64,000 nt of DNA from Marinobacter sp. F4218 (GCF_019443085.1 NZ_JAHZIL010000003.1:1240001-1304000); one strand, 5' to 3'; shown: positions 27,109 through 36,238, numbered from the stretch's first letter. A program made the numbers and translations. The notes: generated by a model not told the origin, from the sequence alone.

Positions 27109-28044
27109 ATGACAGCCCGACCCATTTTTCCCATGATCGCGTTGCTGATCAGCACTCTGTTGCTCAGTGCCTGTTCCCGCCACAGTCTGTACGACAACGC
27201 CATCAGTTGGGAGCGCTCCGGAGCCGGGCTTGAGGCGTCCAGTATTCAGGTGGATGACATGACAATCGCTTACCTGAGCAACGCGGAACCGGTGGACGGA
27301 GAAACCATCGTACTTATCCACGGCTTTGCCGCCAACAAGGACAACTGGACCCGGCTGGCACGGGAACTGACCGACGAGTTCAACGTATACGCAATCGACC
27401 TGCCCGGCCATGGCGACAGCAGCAAGCCACTTGATCTTGGCTATTCCCTGGAGGAACAGACCGAGCGTCTGGCTGAGATTTTGCAGGCGCTGTCCATCGG
27501 CAATACGCACATGATGGGGAATTCCATGGGCGGGGCCATTACGGCGCTCTACGCCGCTAGTTACCCAGGCCGCATCAAGACCGCAGTCCTGTTCGATCCG
27601 GCCGGCATTTTTGAGTATGAAAGCGAGCTGGTGGACTTGGTCATGGAGGGCGATAACCCGCTGATTCCCTCGAAGCCCGGCGATCTGGAGCGACTGATGG
27701 ACTTTGCGCTGGAGCAGAAACCCTTCGTTCCCTGGCCGATCCTGGATGTCATGGAAGAAAAGGCGATTGCCAACCGGCCAGTCAACGAGGTGATTTTCGA
27801 CGCCATCCGAGATAGCGGCTATGAATCGGCGTTTCGTGCCCGCCTCGCACTGATCCGGGATCCGGTGCTGGTGGTCTGGGGCAAGGAAGACCGGGTCATC
27901 AATTACCGCAACGGCGAGCTGTTCGTGGCAGCCATTCCCGATGCCCGCCTCCAGCTGCTGGACGATATTGGCCACGCTCCGATGATTGAGGCACCGGAAC
28001 GCTCCGCCGAACTCTTTCGCTCATTCCTTGAGTCGGCGCATTGA
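27109..28044 (+). CDS. Lipoprotein alpha/beta hydrolase (lipase/esterase-like)
   Basis: A 311-residue exported hydrolase. The signal peptide ends in a lipobox LLSAC (Cys near residue 22), so the protein is probably lipid-anchored. The hydrolase fold has the oxyanion motif LIHGFAANKDNW, nucleophile elbow GNSMGG (near residue 138), an acidic residue in WGKEDRV and the catalytic His in DDIGHAPMIE. It resembles the cold-active family V lipase/esterase group. The substrate is not predictable. Confidence 0.88.
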   Translation: MTARPIFPMIALLISTLLLSACSRHSLYDNAISWERSGAGLEASSIQVDDMTIAYLSNAEPVDGETIVLIHGFAANKDNWTRLARELTDEFNVYAIDLPGHGDSSKPLDLGYSLEEQTERLAEILQALSIGNTHMMGNSMGGAITALYAASYPGRIKTAVLFDPAGIFEYESELVDLVMEGDNPLIPSKPGDLERLMDFALEQKPFVPWPILDVMEEKAIANRPVNEVIFDAIRDSGYESAFRARLALIRDPVLVVWGKEDRVINYRNGELFVAAIPDARLQLLDDIGHAPMIEAPERSAELFRSFLESAH

Positions 28045-28157
28045 ACCGCCAAGATTTCGAATAAATTCAGCAGATTCCACGTTCATCGACTACACCGGGC
28101 CGGTAAAACAGGATAGCCTTGCAGGCATTGCCCAGTGTTGGATGAAAGAAATGTCGC

Positions 28158-29711
28158 ATGCCTGAAGCTCTCTGGATTTCGTTCGCCTTTGCACTTGGCC
28201 TGCTGGTCAAGGGTGCCGGATTGCCGCCACTGGTGGGCTATCTGGCCGCAGGCTTCCTGCTCAGCGGCCTGTCCGACGTGTCCGGCCTGACCATCGAAGC
28301 CACCGACGCACTGACGCACATTGCCCACCTCGGGGTCCTGCTGCTCCTGTTCACCGTTGGCCTGAAACTGAAACTCAGGTCCATTGTCAGCCGGGAAGTG
28401 ATTGGCGGCAGCCTGCTGCATTTTGGCATCACCTGCGCGGTCTTCACCCCCGGCCTGTACCTGCTGATGGACCTGCAATGGCAAACCGCCTTTATGCTGG
28501 CCATTGCCCTGTCGTTTTCCTCCACCGTTCTGGCGGCCAAGGTACTGGAATCCAAACGCGAACTTCGCGCCTTCCACGGCCGCGTTGCCATCGGCATCCT
28601 GATCATGCAGGACCTGATTGCCCTGGCGGTGATGAGCCTTGCCGCCGGCCAGACCCCCTCACAGTGGGCCCTGATCGTTTTCGGCCTGCCGCTGCTGCGC
28701 CCGCTGCTGTACCGTCTGCTTGACGCCAGCGGACATGACGAACTGCTGATTCTGCTCGGCCTCCTGGTGGCGTTGGTGCTGGGCGGCTATGGCTTTGAAT
28801 CCGTTGGCCTGAGCGCGGAGCTTGGCGCCCTGGTGTTCGGTGCCATGTTGTCGAACCACCCCCGCTCCCAGGAGCTGTCCAAGTCCCTGTGGAGCGTGAA
28901 AGAGATGTTCCTGGTGGGATTCTTCCTGCAGATTGGCATTGGCGGGCTGCCGGACAGCCAGGCCCTCGCCTTTGCGCTGGTTGCGGCACTGGTTCTGCCC
29001 CTGAAGGGCATTCTGTTCTTCTTTCTGTTGCTGGCCTTTCGTCTGCGGGCAAGAAGCAGTTTCCTGAGTGCGCTGGCACTGACCAACTACAGCGAGTTCG
29101 GCCTGATTGTCGCCAGTGTTGCTCTGCCGGAATGGCTGGTGCCACTGGCTATTTCGGTCGCGATCTCGTTTGTCATTTCCGCGCCGTTGAACCGCTTCGC
29201 CCACGTCATCTACGAGCGTTTCGGATCCGGACTGAGCGACTTCGAAACCCAGAAACACCACCCGGACGAACAGCCCCTGTCCCTAGGCAATACCCGGGTC
29301 CTGATCATGGGCATGGGGCGAACGGGCACTGCGGCCTATGACTGGGTATCAAGACAGGAACCGGAATTGATGGGCCTGGATTCTGATCCGGCCAAGGCCA
29401 GCAAACACCAGAAGGAAGGCCGCAACGTCGTGTTCGCCGACGCCGAGGATGCCTCATTCTGGAACGGCCTGCACATGCCCGAGGTGCACTCGGTCATTCT
29501 TGCCCTGGGCGACATCGAGGGCAAACTCATTGCCGCGCGCATGCTGAGAAAGCTGGGCTTCCGGGGGTATATCGTTGCCCACACCATGTACGACGACGAG
29601 GCTCACCAGATCCGGGAGGCAGGCGCCAATGAGGCCTACCTGACCATGAACGAGACCGGTGTTGCTCTCGCGAGCCACATCATCAGCCGGGCCAGCGACC
29701 ATTCCGAATGA
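28158..29711 (+). CDS. KefB/YbaL-type monovalent cation:proton antiporter with TrkA-N domain
   Basis: A 517-residue inner-membrane protein of the CPA2 family. About 12 transmembrane segments occupy residues 1-360, with the family pattern LGVLLLLFTVGLKL and ALSFSSTVLAAKVLE. The C-terminal regulatory TrkA-N domain begins at VLIMGMGRTGTAAYDW (near residue 385) and could bind nucleotide. The likely activity is K+ or Na+ efflux in exchange for protons. No KefF/KefG-like partner gene is adjacent. It converges on the EgtB-like gene with a 13-bp gap. Confidence 0.88.
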   Translation: MPEALWISFAFALGLLVKGAGLPPLVGYLAAGFLLSGLSDVSGLTIEATDALTHIAHLGVLLLLFTVGLKLKLRSIVSREVIGGSLLHFGITCAVFTPGLYLLMDLQWQTAFMLAIALSFSSTVLAAKVLESKRELRAFHGRVAIGILIMQDLIALAVMSLAAGQTPSQWALIVFGLPLLRPLLYRLLDASGHDELLILLGLLVALVLGGYGFESVGLSAELGALVFGAMLSNHPRSQELSKSLWSVKEMFLVGFFLQIGIGGLPDSQALAFALVAALVLPLKGILFFFLLLAFRLRARSSFLSALALTNYSEFGLIVASVALPEWLVPLAISVAISFVISAPLNRFAHVIYERFGSGLSDFETQKHHPDEQPLSLGNTRVLIMGMGRTGTAAYDWVSRQEPELMGLDSDPAKASKHQKEGRNVVFADAEDASFWNGLHMPEVHSVILALGDIEGKLIAARMLRKLGFRGYIVAHTMYDDEAHQIREAGANEAYLTMNETGVALASHIISRASDHSE

Positions 29712-29724
29712 GGCGCCAGGGGCC

Positions 29725-31092
29725 CTACCGTGCACAGGTCCGGAATCCGGTAAACACGTCATTCCGCTGCGGCAGATACGCCTGGCGATAGGTGCCGCGA
29801 ATCAGGCAGGAAGACGTGGCGCAACTGCCCCCCCGGGTAACCTTGTGATCGCCGAACTGCAGGGTCGACATAAACGGGTACATGTCGATCCGGAAGCCGT
29901 CATAGGGGAAGAATTGACTGCTGGTCCACTCCCAGACCCCACCAATCATCTGCCGACAGCCAAAAGGACTGTCTGATTCCGGGTAATCGTAAACCGGATT
30001 CTGGCCCAGGCACCGGCCATCCAGGTCTGCCCGGGTTTCATCAGGCTCCCGGTTACCCCAGGGAAAACGCTGGAAGAGCTGGTCGACCCGGTTACCCAGA
30101 GCGGCCACTTCCCATTCGAACTCGGTTGGCAACCTGCGGCCGGCCCAGTTACAGAAGGCTTCAGCCTCCCAGAAACTGACGTGGGTGACCGGAGCATCGG
30201 GTGTCAGCGGCTGCCAGCGGTCAAACAGGCGCTCCTGCCACTGATGCTCATGCCAGCGCCAGTACAGGGGATGCTTCGGCACCCGCGGCATGAACTCCTG
30301 GCTGCCATGCACCAGGGCAACGTCCACCTCGGTCTCGAGCCACTTCCGGCCGCCGAACGACCAGAGTTCCGGCTTCTGGTAGCCACCGTCGTCGACGAAC
30401 GCCCGGAATTCCGCATTCGATACCGGCTGGCGGGAAATGGCAAACGAATCCAGCTCGATCTCGAATCTCGGTTTCTCGTTATCGAAGGCGAAATCCGTGG
30501 TTGCGTAGGCCGCAGAATCCCCGGGCATGCCGATCATCCAGCGACCGGCCGGGATCACCGCGTCACCGGCGACCGGCTGACCCGGGGCCGGACGACGCTT
30601 TACCGCGCCCGGCGGTTGCGGGTAACCCACGGTTTGCCGGCACCAGATCAGGGATTCAATGTGCATATTCTGATGAAAAATGGCGTACCGGTTCAGATAG
30701 AGTGTCCGGTCGTCCAGCGGCCGGCTCCGGATGCGTTCGGCGACGCGGCCATAGATGGTGTCGAAATAGCCCAGGGTGTCCTGCCGCCCGGGAAACAGGT
30801 CTCGGTTCCAACGGTCCCGGTGCTCGACGTGGAACGAATCCCAGAGATCGTCCATGGCCGGATCAAAACTCGGCGTACCATCCAGGAGATTGAACACAAA
30901 CACCTCATAGAAAAACGCGGCGTGACCCATTTCCCACAGCGGCGGGTTTACACCCGGGTGGTAGGGCACAGCCAGCTTTTCCTCCGGCAGGGAGGTGATA
31001 AGCGCCCGGGTCCGTTGCCGGGTGCGCTCAAGCTCAAGCAACAGGTCGTCCCGCGCGGCCTGAGCCGCATCAATCGATTTCATATCGCCCAT
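29725..31092 (-). CDS. EgtB/SenA-like non-heme iron sulfoxide/selenoxide synthase
   Basis: A 455-residue protein with the two domains of the EgtB family: an N-terminal DinB-like four-helix domain and a C-terminal FGE-sulfatase-like domain. The three-His/Glu-type iron motif HxxxHxE is exact (FHQNMHIE, near residue 140), and a further His lies in EMGHAAFFYE. The C-terminal MIGGVWEWTSS and VTRGGSCAT are typical. Family members join a sulfur or selenium donor to histidine betaine (ergothioneine or selenoneine synthesis). No egtD methyltransferase and no senB or senC gene is adjacent, so which product is made cannot be settled from the window. Start at 31092 or 31083. Confidence 0.82.
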   Translation of the reverse strand: MGDMKSIDAAQAARDDLLLELERTRQRTRALITSLPEEKLAVPYHPGVNPPLWEMGHAAFFYEVFVFNLLDGTPSFDPAMDDLWDSFHVEHRDRWNRDLFPGRQDTLGYFDTIYGRVAERIRSRPLDDRTLYLNRYAIFHQNMHIESLIWCRQTVGYPQPPGAVKRRPAPGQPVAGDAVIPAGRWMIGMPGDSAAYATTDFAFDNEKPRFEIELDSFAISRQPVSNAEFRAFVDDGGYQKPELWSFGGRKWLETEVDVALVHGSQEFMPRVPKHPLYWRWHEHQWQERLFDRWQPLTPDAPVTHVSFWEAEAFCNWAGRRLPTEFEWEVAALGNRVDQLFQRFPWGNREPDETRADLDGRCLGQNPVYDYPESDSPFGCRQMIGGVWEWTSSQFFPYDGFRIDMYPFMSTLQFGDHKVTRGGSCATSSCLIRGTYRQAYLPQRNDVFTGFRTCAR

Positions 31093-31128
31093 AGGTCATT
31101 TCATCTTCCGGTTTTTACCTCAGCATAA

Positions 31129-31403
31129 CAGATGGATTCCGGGTCGGGTGACCGGCCAACTGTCGACTACTTTTACAGTTTTACGCGGCGCCTCATTTCC
31201 GGATCTCGCAACCATTTGAATGAGTGACTGTTAGGAAATCTGGCATGTATCCTGTATGCCGGATTGAACCGCCAGACCTTCTTTCTGGCTCGTGTGACGG
31301 GTCACAGGGCCGTGACCGGGCAACTCATCGTGCCGGCTTACAGGTTGTCCCTACACAACTGGCAGTCCCGTTTTCCCAGGCATCACTCTCATGGAGGTTT
31401 GCC
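31129..31403 (+). promoter_or_regulatory. Upstream region of the VpsR-like regulator
   Basis: A 275-base stretch without a gene. It contains an inverted repeat TGTGAC-GG-GTCACA at 31293-31306 and a nearby CGTGACC. This could be an operator, but the 2-bp spacer does not fit CRP. The regulator's Shine-Dalgarno GGAGG is at the end of the stretch. Confidence 0.35.
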
Positions 31404-32801
31404 ATGATGGAAAAGCGACCGCTCGTCTGGTTGTCAGCGGCACACACCAATACCACCGTGCGCAGAGCGCTGGGTTCCCGATGGAATCTCATCGATTTCA
31501 ACCCGGAGAATCCGGTTCCCATTCAACTGTCGCCCCCGGACGGCTCCAAGGTGGGCGTTCTGGATCTCACTCGCATCCCACCCGACGATCTGCCCTGGCT
31601 GGATCAATGGCTGGAGGCCCTCAGTCTCAGTTACTGGGTGGGCATTGTGCCCCATCGCCCAATCACCGGTACCCGGACCGCACAGCTGATTACCCGGTAC
31701 TGCTCCGATTTCCATACGCTGCCGGTCAATCACGAACGGCTTGATACCGTGCTGGGCCACCTCTGGGGCATGGCAACCATTCGCGAACCCGCCGTCGGCC
31801 TGCCCCGGGACGATTATCAATCCCTGGTCCTGGAAGGCACCTCGCTGGCCATTCGCCAGGTTCGCGGGTTGCTCCGGCGCTTCTCGGTGACCCCGGAGCC
31901 GGTTCTGATTACCGGCGAAAGTGGCACCGGCAAGGACGCCGCCGCCCATTTCATTCACGAACACTCGACGCGGGCTTCCGGGCCTCTGGTAACGGTTAAC
32001 TGTGCCGCCCTGCCCGATTCGCTGACCCAGAGTGAGCTGTTCGGCTACGAGAAAGGGGCCTTCACCCATGCTCTAAGTGCCCATCCGGGCCGGCTGGAAC
32101 TGGCGAATGGAGGCTCCCTGATCCTGTCATCCATTGATGAACTCAATCTGGAACAGCAATCCGCCATCCTGCGCTTTCTGCAGGAGGGGCAGATTGAGCG
32201 CATTGGTGGCAGCGAACCCATCCCAATTGACAGCCGGATCATAACCACATCCAGCCAGCCGCTGACCGAGCTGGTCGAATCCGGAAAGTTTCGCAGTGAC
32301 GTCTATTACCGGCTTGGCGGACTGGAGGTAAAACTGCCGACGCTCAAAGACCGTCGCGAGGACATTCCCGCGCTGGCGGAGGCGCTCCTTGAGGCCTCCA
32401 ATCGTGGCGGCGAACGGAAACGGCTCAGCGAAACGGCTATCCAGCGCCTGGTCAATCACTCGTGGCCCGGAAACTTCAGGGAACTGCAGAATCGACTGCG
32501 GCAGGGATTGCTCCTGTGCGACCGAGAGCTGATCGAGCCCGCCGATCTGGGACTCGAACCCGTCGGCCCCGAAACCGACATGCCCGCCACGTCCAACCTG
32601 ACCCTGGAGGAATTCCGGGCCCGGGCGGACCGTCAGGCCCTGTCCTGCAGCCTTGCCCTGGCCCATCACAACGTCTCCGCCGCAGCGCGCATCCTCAAGA
32701 TTTCGAGAGTTTCGTTTTACCGGCTTATGGACAAATACAACGCCAGTCCCCAGTCGGGTCATCACCGACAGGGCTCACACCACAAGGGAGATCCACCATG
32801 A
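31404..32801 (+). CDS. VpsR-like transcriptional regulator with degenerate AAA+ domain
   Basis: A 465-residue protein built like an NtrC-family activator: an N-terminal receiver-like domain with no obvious phosphoacceptor, an AAA+ domain and a C-terminal Fis-type helix-turn-helix (HHNVSAAARILKISRVSFYR). Walker A (GESGTGKD) is kept. The sigma-54 contact loop reads GAFTHA instead of GAFTGA, and Walker B reads LILSSIDEL, with Ser-Ser where the catalytic Asp-Glu should be. It therefore probably cannot hydrolyse ATP or remodel sigma-54 promoters. VpsR and FleQ relatives act with c-di-GMP instead, VpsR at sigma-70 promoters, so I infer a c-di-GMP-type regulator. The ATG at 31404 follows GGAGG by 7 bases. 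Confidence 0.8.
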   Translation: MMEKRPLVWLSAAHTNTTVRRALGSRWNLIDFNPENPVPIQLSPPDGSKVGVLDLTRIPPDDLPWLDQWLEALSLSYWVGIVPHRPITGTRTAQLITRYCSDFHTLPVNHERLDTVLGHLWGMATIREPAVGLPRDDYQSLVLEGTSLAIRQVRGLLRRFSVTPEPVLITGESGTGKDAAAHFIHEHSTRASGPLVTVNCAALPDSLTQSELFGYEKGAFTHALSAHPGRLELANGGSLILSSIDELNLEQQSAILRFLQEGQIERIGGSEPIPIDSRIITTSSQPLTELVESGKFRSDVYYRLGGLEVKLPTLKDRREDIPALAEALLEASNRGGERKRLSETAIQRLVNHSWPGNFRELQNRLRQGLLLCDRELIEPADLGLEPVGPETDMPATSNLTLEEFRARADRQALSCSLALAHHNVSAAARILKISRVSFYRLMDKYNASPQSGHHRQGSHHKGDPP

Positions 32802-33237
32802 GAAAACCGCTACTCTTTCCGCTGTTCGCCAGCGCCTGCCTGATGCCCGCAACGGGGATTGCGTAAACGGACTCTGCCGACGACGTCCCGGCATCCCCCG
32901 AAGAAGCTGAAGCGAAGAAAGAGCAGGACACCGACATTGCCTCCATCACCTCCGACCGCGGAATCGTCACCCGGCCGGGGCGACTGACCATTGAACCGGC
33001 GTTTTCCCACGCCCACAGCAACGCCACCCGGGTCGCCATCGAGGGCTACACCGTGATTCCGGCCCTGCTTGTGGGCCTGATCAATATCTCCGAGATCCAG
33101 CGCGACATCTTCGTTGGCGCCCTGACCTTCAAATACGGCTTCACCAGCCGGTTTGAAGCCGATGTCCGGGTGCCCTGGCTGAGCGTCAACGAGGATCTCA
33201 GGGAACGCCAGGCCTTTGAAGGAACCCCCGTCGATAC
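32798..33237 (+). pseudogene. Broken outer-membrane/porin-like protein gene
   Basis: The ATG overlaps the regulator stop (ATGA). It encodes a signal peptide (RKPLLFPLFASACLMPATGI) that ends at an in-frame TAA at 32864-32866. The same frame then continues with a coherent coding sequence: an acidic linker, RGIVTRPGRLTIEPAFS, then a beta-strand-like part (IFVGALTFKYGFTSRFEADV). This resembles the start of envelope transporter-like outer-membrane proteins. Homology-like sequence fades near 33237, where an unrelated minus-strand gene start begins. So the gene has both a nonsense codon and a lost 3' end. Confidence 0.75.
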
Positions 33238-33299
33238 GCTCCGGACAGTCCCAGGCCAAGTGCAATGGCAGTCGCCAGCAGGCGTTGGTTAATAGTCAT
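33198..33299 (-). pseudogene. Decapitated exported-protein gene fragment (signal peptide only)
   Basis: On the minus strand an AAAGGA Shine-Dalgarno precedes an ATG at 33299. The ATG opens a clean signal peptide (MTINQRLLATAIALGLGLSG), after which the frame enters antisense of the neighbouring pseudogene and stops at once. Only the start of a secreted or outer-membrane protein gene survives; the body has been deleted. The breakpoint lies near 33237. Confidence 0.65.
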
Positions 33300-33775
33300 G
33301 GCGTCAATTCCTTTGATTTGATGTTGTTGGCTTCCATGGGATCCATTCCCAATCCGACGACTATCGGAGACAGCAGGGTCCAGACCCGCCGGAGGGCCAA
33401 AGCGATTCCCGCGCCAGTTTTTCCCTCACCCCCGGAAAAAGATTGATCTAAGATCATTTTTTAGAAAGTCAGCCGCTACCACAGAGAATCTGAAAGCTCG
33501 ACACCTGTTTCAGGGTTGAAACGGTCTTTCTTCTGTTTTCAGGGACATGGGAAGATTTCATCGCGCAATTCATGCAGATAGGAATTTATCCCGGTGTTAA
33601 AAATCTAGAATGCAGGTGTCCAGATTCCGTCACAAATGTGTAGCCTAAATGTCGGCTGGCTCACACACCGGTTATGAAATTCTGGTAATGTCATGCATGT
33701 TACCGTTCTGCCACAGCACGGACGCACAGACGGGGCCTGGCTCCGTATCGTTAAGCCATACAGTAAGGAAGGCAT
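33300..33775. other. Gene-free region next to the deletion scar
   Basis: I see no convincing gene in these 476 bases; a 60-residue frame at 33649-33831 has no coding character. The stretch probably contains the old promoter region of the minus-strand fragment and, at its right end, the promoter and Shine-Dalgarno (AAGGAAGG) of the DUF898 gene. A small inverted repeat, GATCTAAGATC, is at 33445-33455. Confidence 0.5.
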
Positions 33776-35089
33776 ATGTCGACAGAGCTTTATCAGATTG
33801 TGTTTGCCGGTCAGGTCCTGGACGGATTTGACGAACCCCAGGTGAAGGCCAACCTGAAGGATCTTTTCAACGCCACGGAAGAACGCATTGAGCGTCTGTT
33901 CTCACCAACCACCGAGGCACCGGCAATCAAGTCCGACCTGAACCATGAAGAGGCGGTGATTTACCACCAGCGCCTGACCGCGGCCGGCGCCGACGTCCGG
34001 ATTTCGTCGCAGAACAGAGCCGCCCCGGCCCCGGCAAAACCAGCGCCTGCTGCAAAGGCGCCGGCGGGAACGCCGCCGGTCAGCACCACTTTCGAAGACG
34101 CCGGCGACCGCAGACGCGCTCCCCTAGAGTTCACTGGGCGGGGCGGCGAGTACTTCGGCATCTGGATCGTCAACATTTTGCTCACCATCGTGACCCTGGG
34201 CATCTATTCCGCCTGGGCAACGGTTCGCAACAACCAGTATTTCTATGGCAACACACGGCTGGACGGCGCCAGCTTCCAGTACCTTGCCAGCCCGATCACC
34301 ATCCTCAAGGGCCGGCTGATTGCGCTCGCGGTTCTGGTCGCCTATGTGGCCCTGTCAGAACTGTTCGTGGAGGCAGCCATCGCTTTCGCCGTGGCGTTTG
34401 TGTTCCTCGTGCCCTGGATCATGATTCGTTCACTGCGCTTCAACGCCATCAACAGCGCCTACCGCAACATCCGGTTCGACTTCCAGGGTACCTACGGCCA
34501 GGCCTTTATGGTCGCCTTCGTGTGGCCCCTTCTGAACCTGCTCTGCCTATTGTTGCTGACGCCACTGGTACTCAAGAAAACCCACCAGTTTGTCGCCAAC
34601 GGCAGCCGCTACGGCACCACCAGCTTTGACCTGGCCGCCACCACCAAGGCGTACTACCTGCTGTTCGGCAAGGCCCTGTTGCTGGCACTCGGTTTCGGTG
34701 CCGGCGCCTACCTGAGTGCCCGGGCGGGCATTCCGGTCCTGGCCGCCATCATCGGCGGTGTGGGCTACCTGACGATCTTCGGCTTTTTCATGGCCGGTGT
34801 GGCCAACCTGTTCCTGAACTCCACCGAACTGGCCGAACACCGCTTCGAGTCTGAACTGGGGCCAGCACAGATGGTCTGGATCTATCTGAGCAACAGCCTG
34901 CTCGTCGTGCTTACCCTCGGCCTGTTCACGCCCTGGGCCAAAGTTCGCATGGCGCGCTACCGCGCCGCCTGCACAACCATGCTGATTTCCGGGGATCTGG
35001 ACCACTTTGTCGCAGCTGAGCAGAACCGCGCCAGCGCCCTGGGTCAGGAACTGGGAGATGCGTTTGATGTCGAATTCGCCGCCATCTGA
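33776..35089 (+). CDS. DUF898 (YjgN-like) polytopic membrane protein
   Basis: A 437-residue inner-membrane protein. The N-terminal soluble domain (1-80) resembles a small ferredoxin-like sensor fold found in similar proteins (YQIVFAGQVLDGFD). An Ala/Pro linker follows, then a DUF898 membrane region with repeated segments (GEYFGIWIVNILLTIVTLGI and the related QMVWIYLSNSLLVVLTLGLF), each ending in a SAWATVR or PWAKVRM motif. The function of the family is unknown. Its end overlaps the start of the M48 peptidase gene, a frequent pairing that suggests a joint envelope role. Confidence 0.87.
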   Translation: MSTELYQIVFAGQVLDGFDEPQVKANLKDLFNATEERIERLFSPTTEAPAIKSDLNHEEAVIYHQRLTAAGADVRISSQNRAAPAPAKPAPAAKAPAGTPPVSTTFEDAGDRRRAPLEFTGRGGEYFGIWIVNILLTIVTLGIYSAWATVRNNQYFYGNTRLDGASFQYLASPITILKGRLIALAVLVAYVALSELFVEAAIAFAVAFVFLVPWIMIRSLRFNAINSAYRNIRFDFQGTYGQAFMVAFVWPLLNLLCLLLLTPLVLKKTHQFVANGSRYGTTSFDLAATTKAYYLLFGKALLLALGFGAGAYLSARAGIPVLAAIIGGVGYLTIFGFFMAGVANLFLNSTELAEHRFESELGPAQMVWIYLSNSLLVVLTLGLFTPWAKVRMARYRAACTTMLISGDLDHFVAAEQNRASALGQELGDAFDVEFAAI

Positions 35090-36149
35090 TCTGGCCATTG
35101 AAGGACAGTTCTATTCCGGCGACAACTCCCACCGACAGGACGCCCTGCTGCGTTCTGTCGGTGGCGAGCTGATTCTGGTCACCGCATCCCTCAAACAGCA
35201 CCTGTCCCTGCAGGATCTGAACATCTCGCCCCGGGTGGGCAACACCCCGCGATACCTCTACCTGCCGGATGACGGCGTTTTCGAAACCACCGATAACGAT
35301 CGCGTGGATCAGCTCGGCCGGGGCAAGTCATCGGGCCGGATGGCGCGCCTGCTGCATCGCCTGGAAAACCATCTTGGGCTGATCCTGACGGCGGTGGTGG
35401 CCACGATTGCGGTCACGGCGTTTGCCTTCGTCTATGGCGTCCCCTGGACGGCCAAAGCCGTCGCCCATGCCCTGCCCGACCGCATTGCCGAACAGGTGGG
35501 CGAGTCGACGCTGACTTCCCTGGATGGCACCTGGCTCGAACCCTCCGAACTGTCCGAGGCCCGCCAGCAAGCGCTGCAACGCCACTTCGAGCCTTTTCTG
35601 GCGCCGGTCGGCGGGCAGGAATTGAAGGTCCTGTTCCGCTCGGCTCCGGCCATCGGGGCCAATGCCCTGGCACTGCCGGACGGGACCCTGATCTTCACCG
35701 ATGAGCTGGTCGAACTGGCGGAAACCAACGACGAACTGGTGGCCATCCTCGCTCACGAAATTGGCCACGTAGAGCATCGTCATGGCATGCAGGGCATGGT
35801 CCAGTCGTCGCTGACCTTCTGGCTGATCGTGATGATGACCGGCGACCTGTCGGCCTTTTCGGACACCACCGTGATGGTGCCGGCTGTGCTGATGAGCCTG
35901 TCCTACTCACGCACGATGGAGCGGCAGGCGGACCAATACGCACTGGAAACCCTGCAACGGCATGATCTGGATCCACGGCACTTTGCCAACATCATGAGTC
36001 GACTGGCGGCGCTGGAGGATACCGGTCAGGGCGAAGGGGACGAGGAACGGGAAGCGAACAGTCGCTGGAGCCGGCTTGGCGACCTGTTGTCGAGCCACCC
36101 GGTTACCGAGGAGCGCATCCAGCGCTTTCGCGACGCAGCGTCCCGGTGA
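35067..36149 (+). CDS. M48 family membrane metallopeptidase
   Basis: A 360-residue zinc peptidase. The transmembrane segment is near residues 95-120 (LILTAVVATIAVTAFAFVYG), and the catalytic part faces the periplasm. The zinc motif HEIGH is in ILAHEIGHVEHRHG (near residue 230), and the third ligand Glu lies in ERQADQYALE. The ATG at 35067 follows GGGAG and overlaps the DUF898 gene by 23 bases. The family includes HtpX- and BepA-like quality-control proteases; the target here is unknown. Confidence 0.9.
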   Translation: MSNSPPSDLAIEGQFYSGDNSHRQDALLRSVGGELILVTASLKQHLSLQDLNISPRVGNTPRYLYLPDDGVFETTDNDRVDQLGRGKSSGRMARLLHRLENHLGLILTAVVATIAVTAFAFVYGVPWTAKAVAHALPDRIAEQVGESTLTSLDGTWLEPSELSEARQQALQRHFEPFLAPVGGQELKVLFRSAPAIGANALALPDGTLIFTDELVELAETNDELVAILAHEIGHVEHRHGMQGMVQSSLTFWLIVMMTGDLSAFSDTTVMVPAVLMSLSYSRTMERQADQYALETLQRHDLDPRHFANIMSRLAALEDTGQGEGDEEREANSRWSRLGDLLSSHPVTEERIQRFRDAASR

Positions 36150-36164
36150 CAGCCGATCAACCAT

Positions 36165-36195
36165 AAAAAAGCCCCGCCATTGGCGGGGCTTTTTC
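36165..36195. terminator. Bidirectional terminator between M48 peptidase and aceA
   Basis: The stem AAAAAGCCCCGCC/GGCGGGGCTTTTT has a 3-base loop. It ends the plus-strand peptidase transcript and can also end aceA from the other side. A second hairpin, CTCCCGGGC/GCCCGGGAG, lies at 36199-36218 on the aceA side. Confidence 0.92.
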
Positions 36196-36238
36196 GTGCC
36201 TCCCGGGCAAGCCCGGGAGCGACAACCAGACCGTTCGA

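Noticed and set aside
29725..31092. Firm assignment as SenA (selenoneine synthase)
   Set aside because: The domain plan fits both EgtB and SenA, and the diagnostic neighbours are absent, so a specific gene symbol is not justified.
31293..31306. TGTGAC-GG-GTCACA as a CRP site
   Set aside because: The spacer is too short for CRP (TGTGA-N6-TCACA); it is mentioned only as a possible operator of another protein.
33649..33831. 60-residue open frame in the gene-free region
   Set aside because: No Shine-Dalgarno, no motif, and it runs into the start of the DUF898 gene in another frame.
36199..36218. Hairpin CTCCCGGGC/GCCCGGGAG as a REP-type repeat
   Set aside because: Only one copy was noticed, so it is treated as an accessory hairpin beside the terminator.
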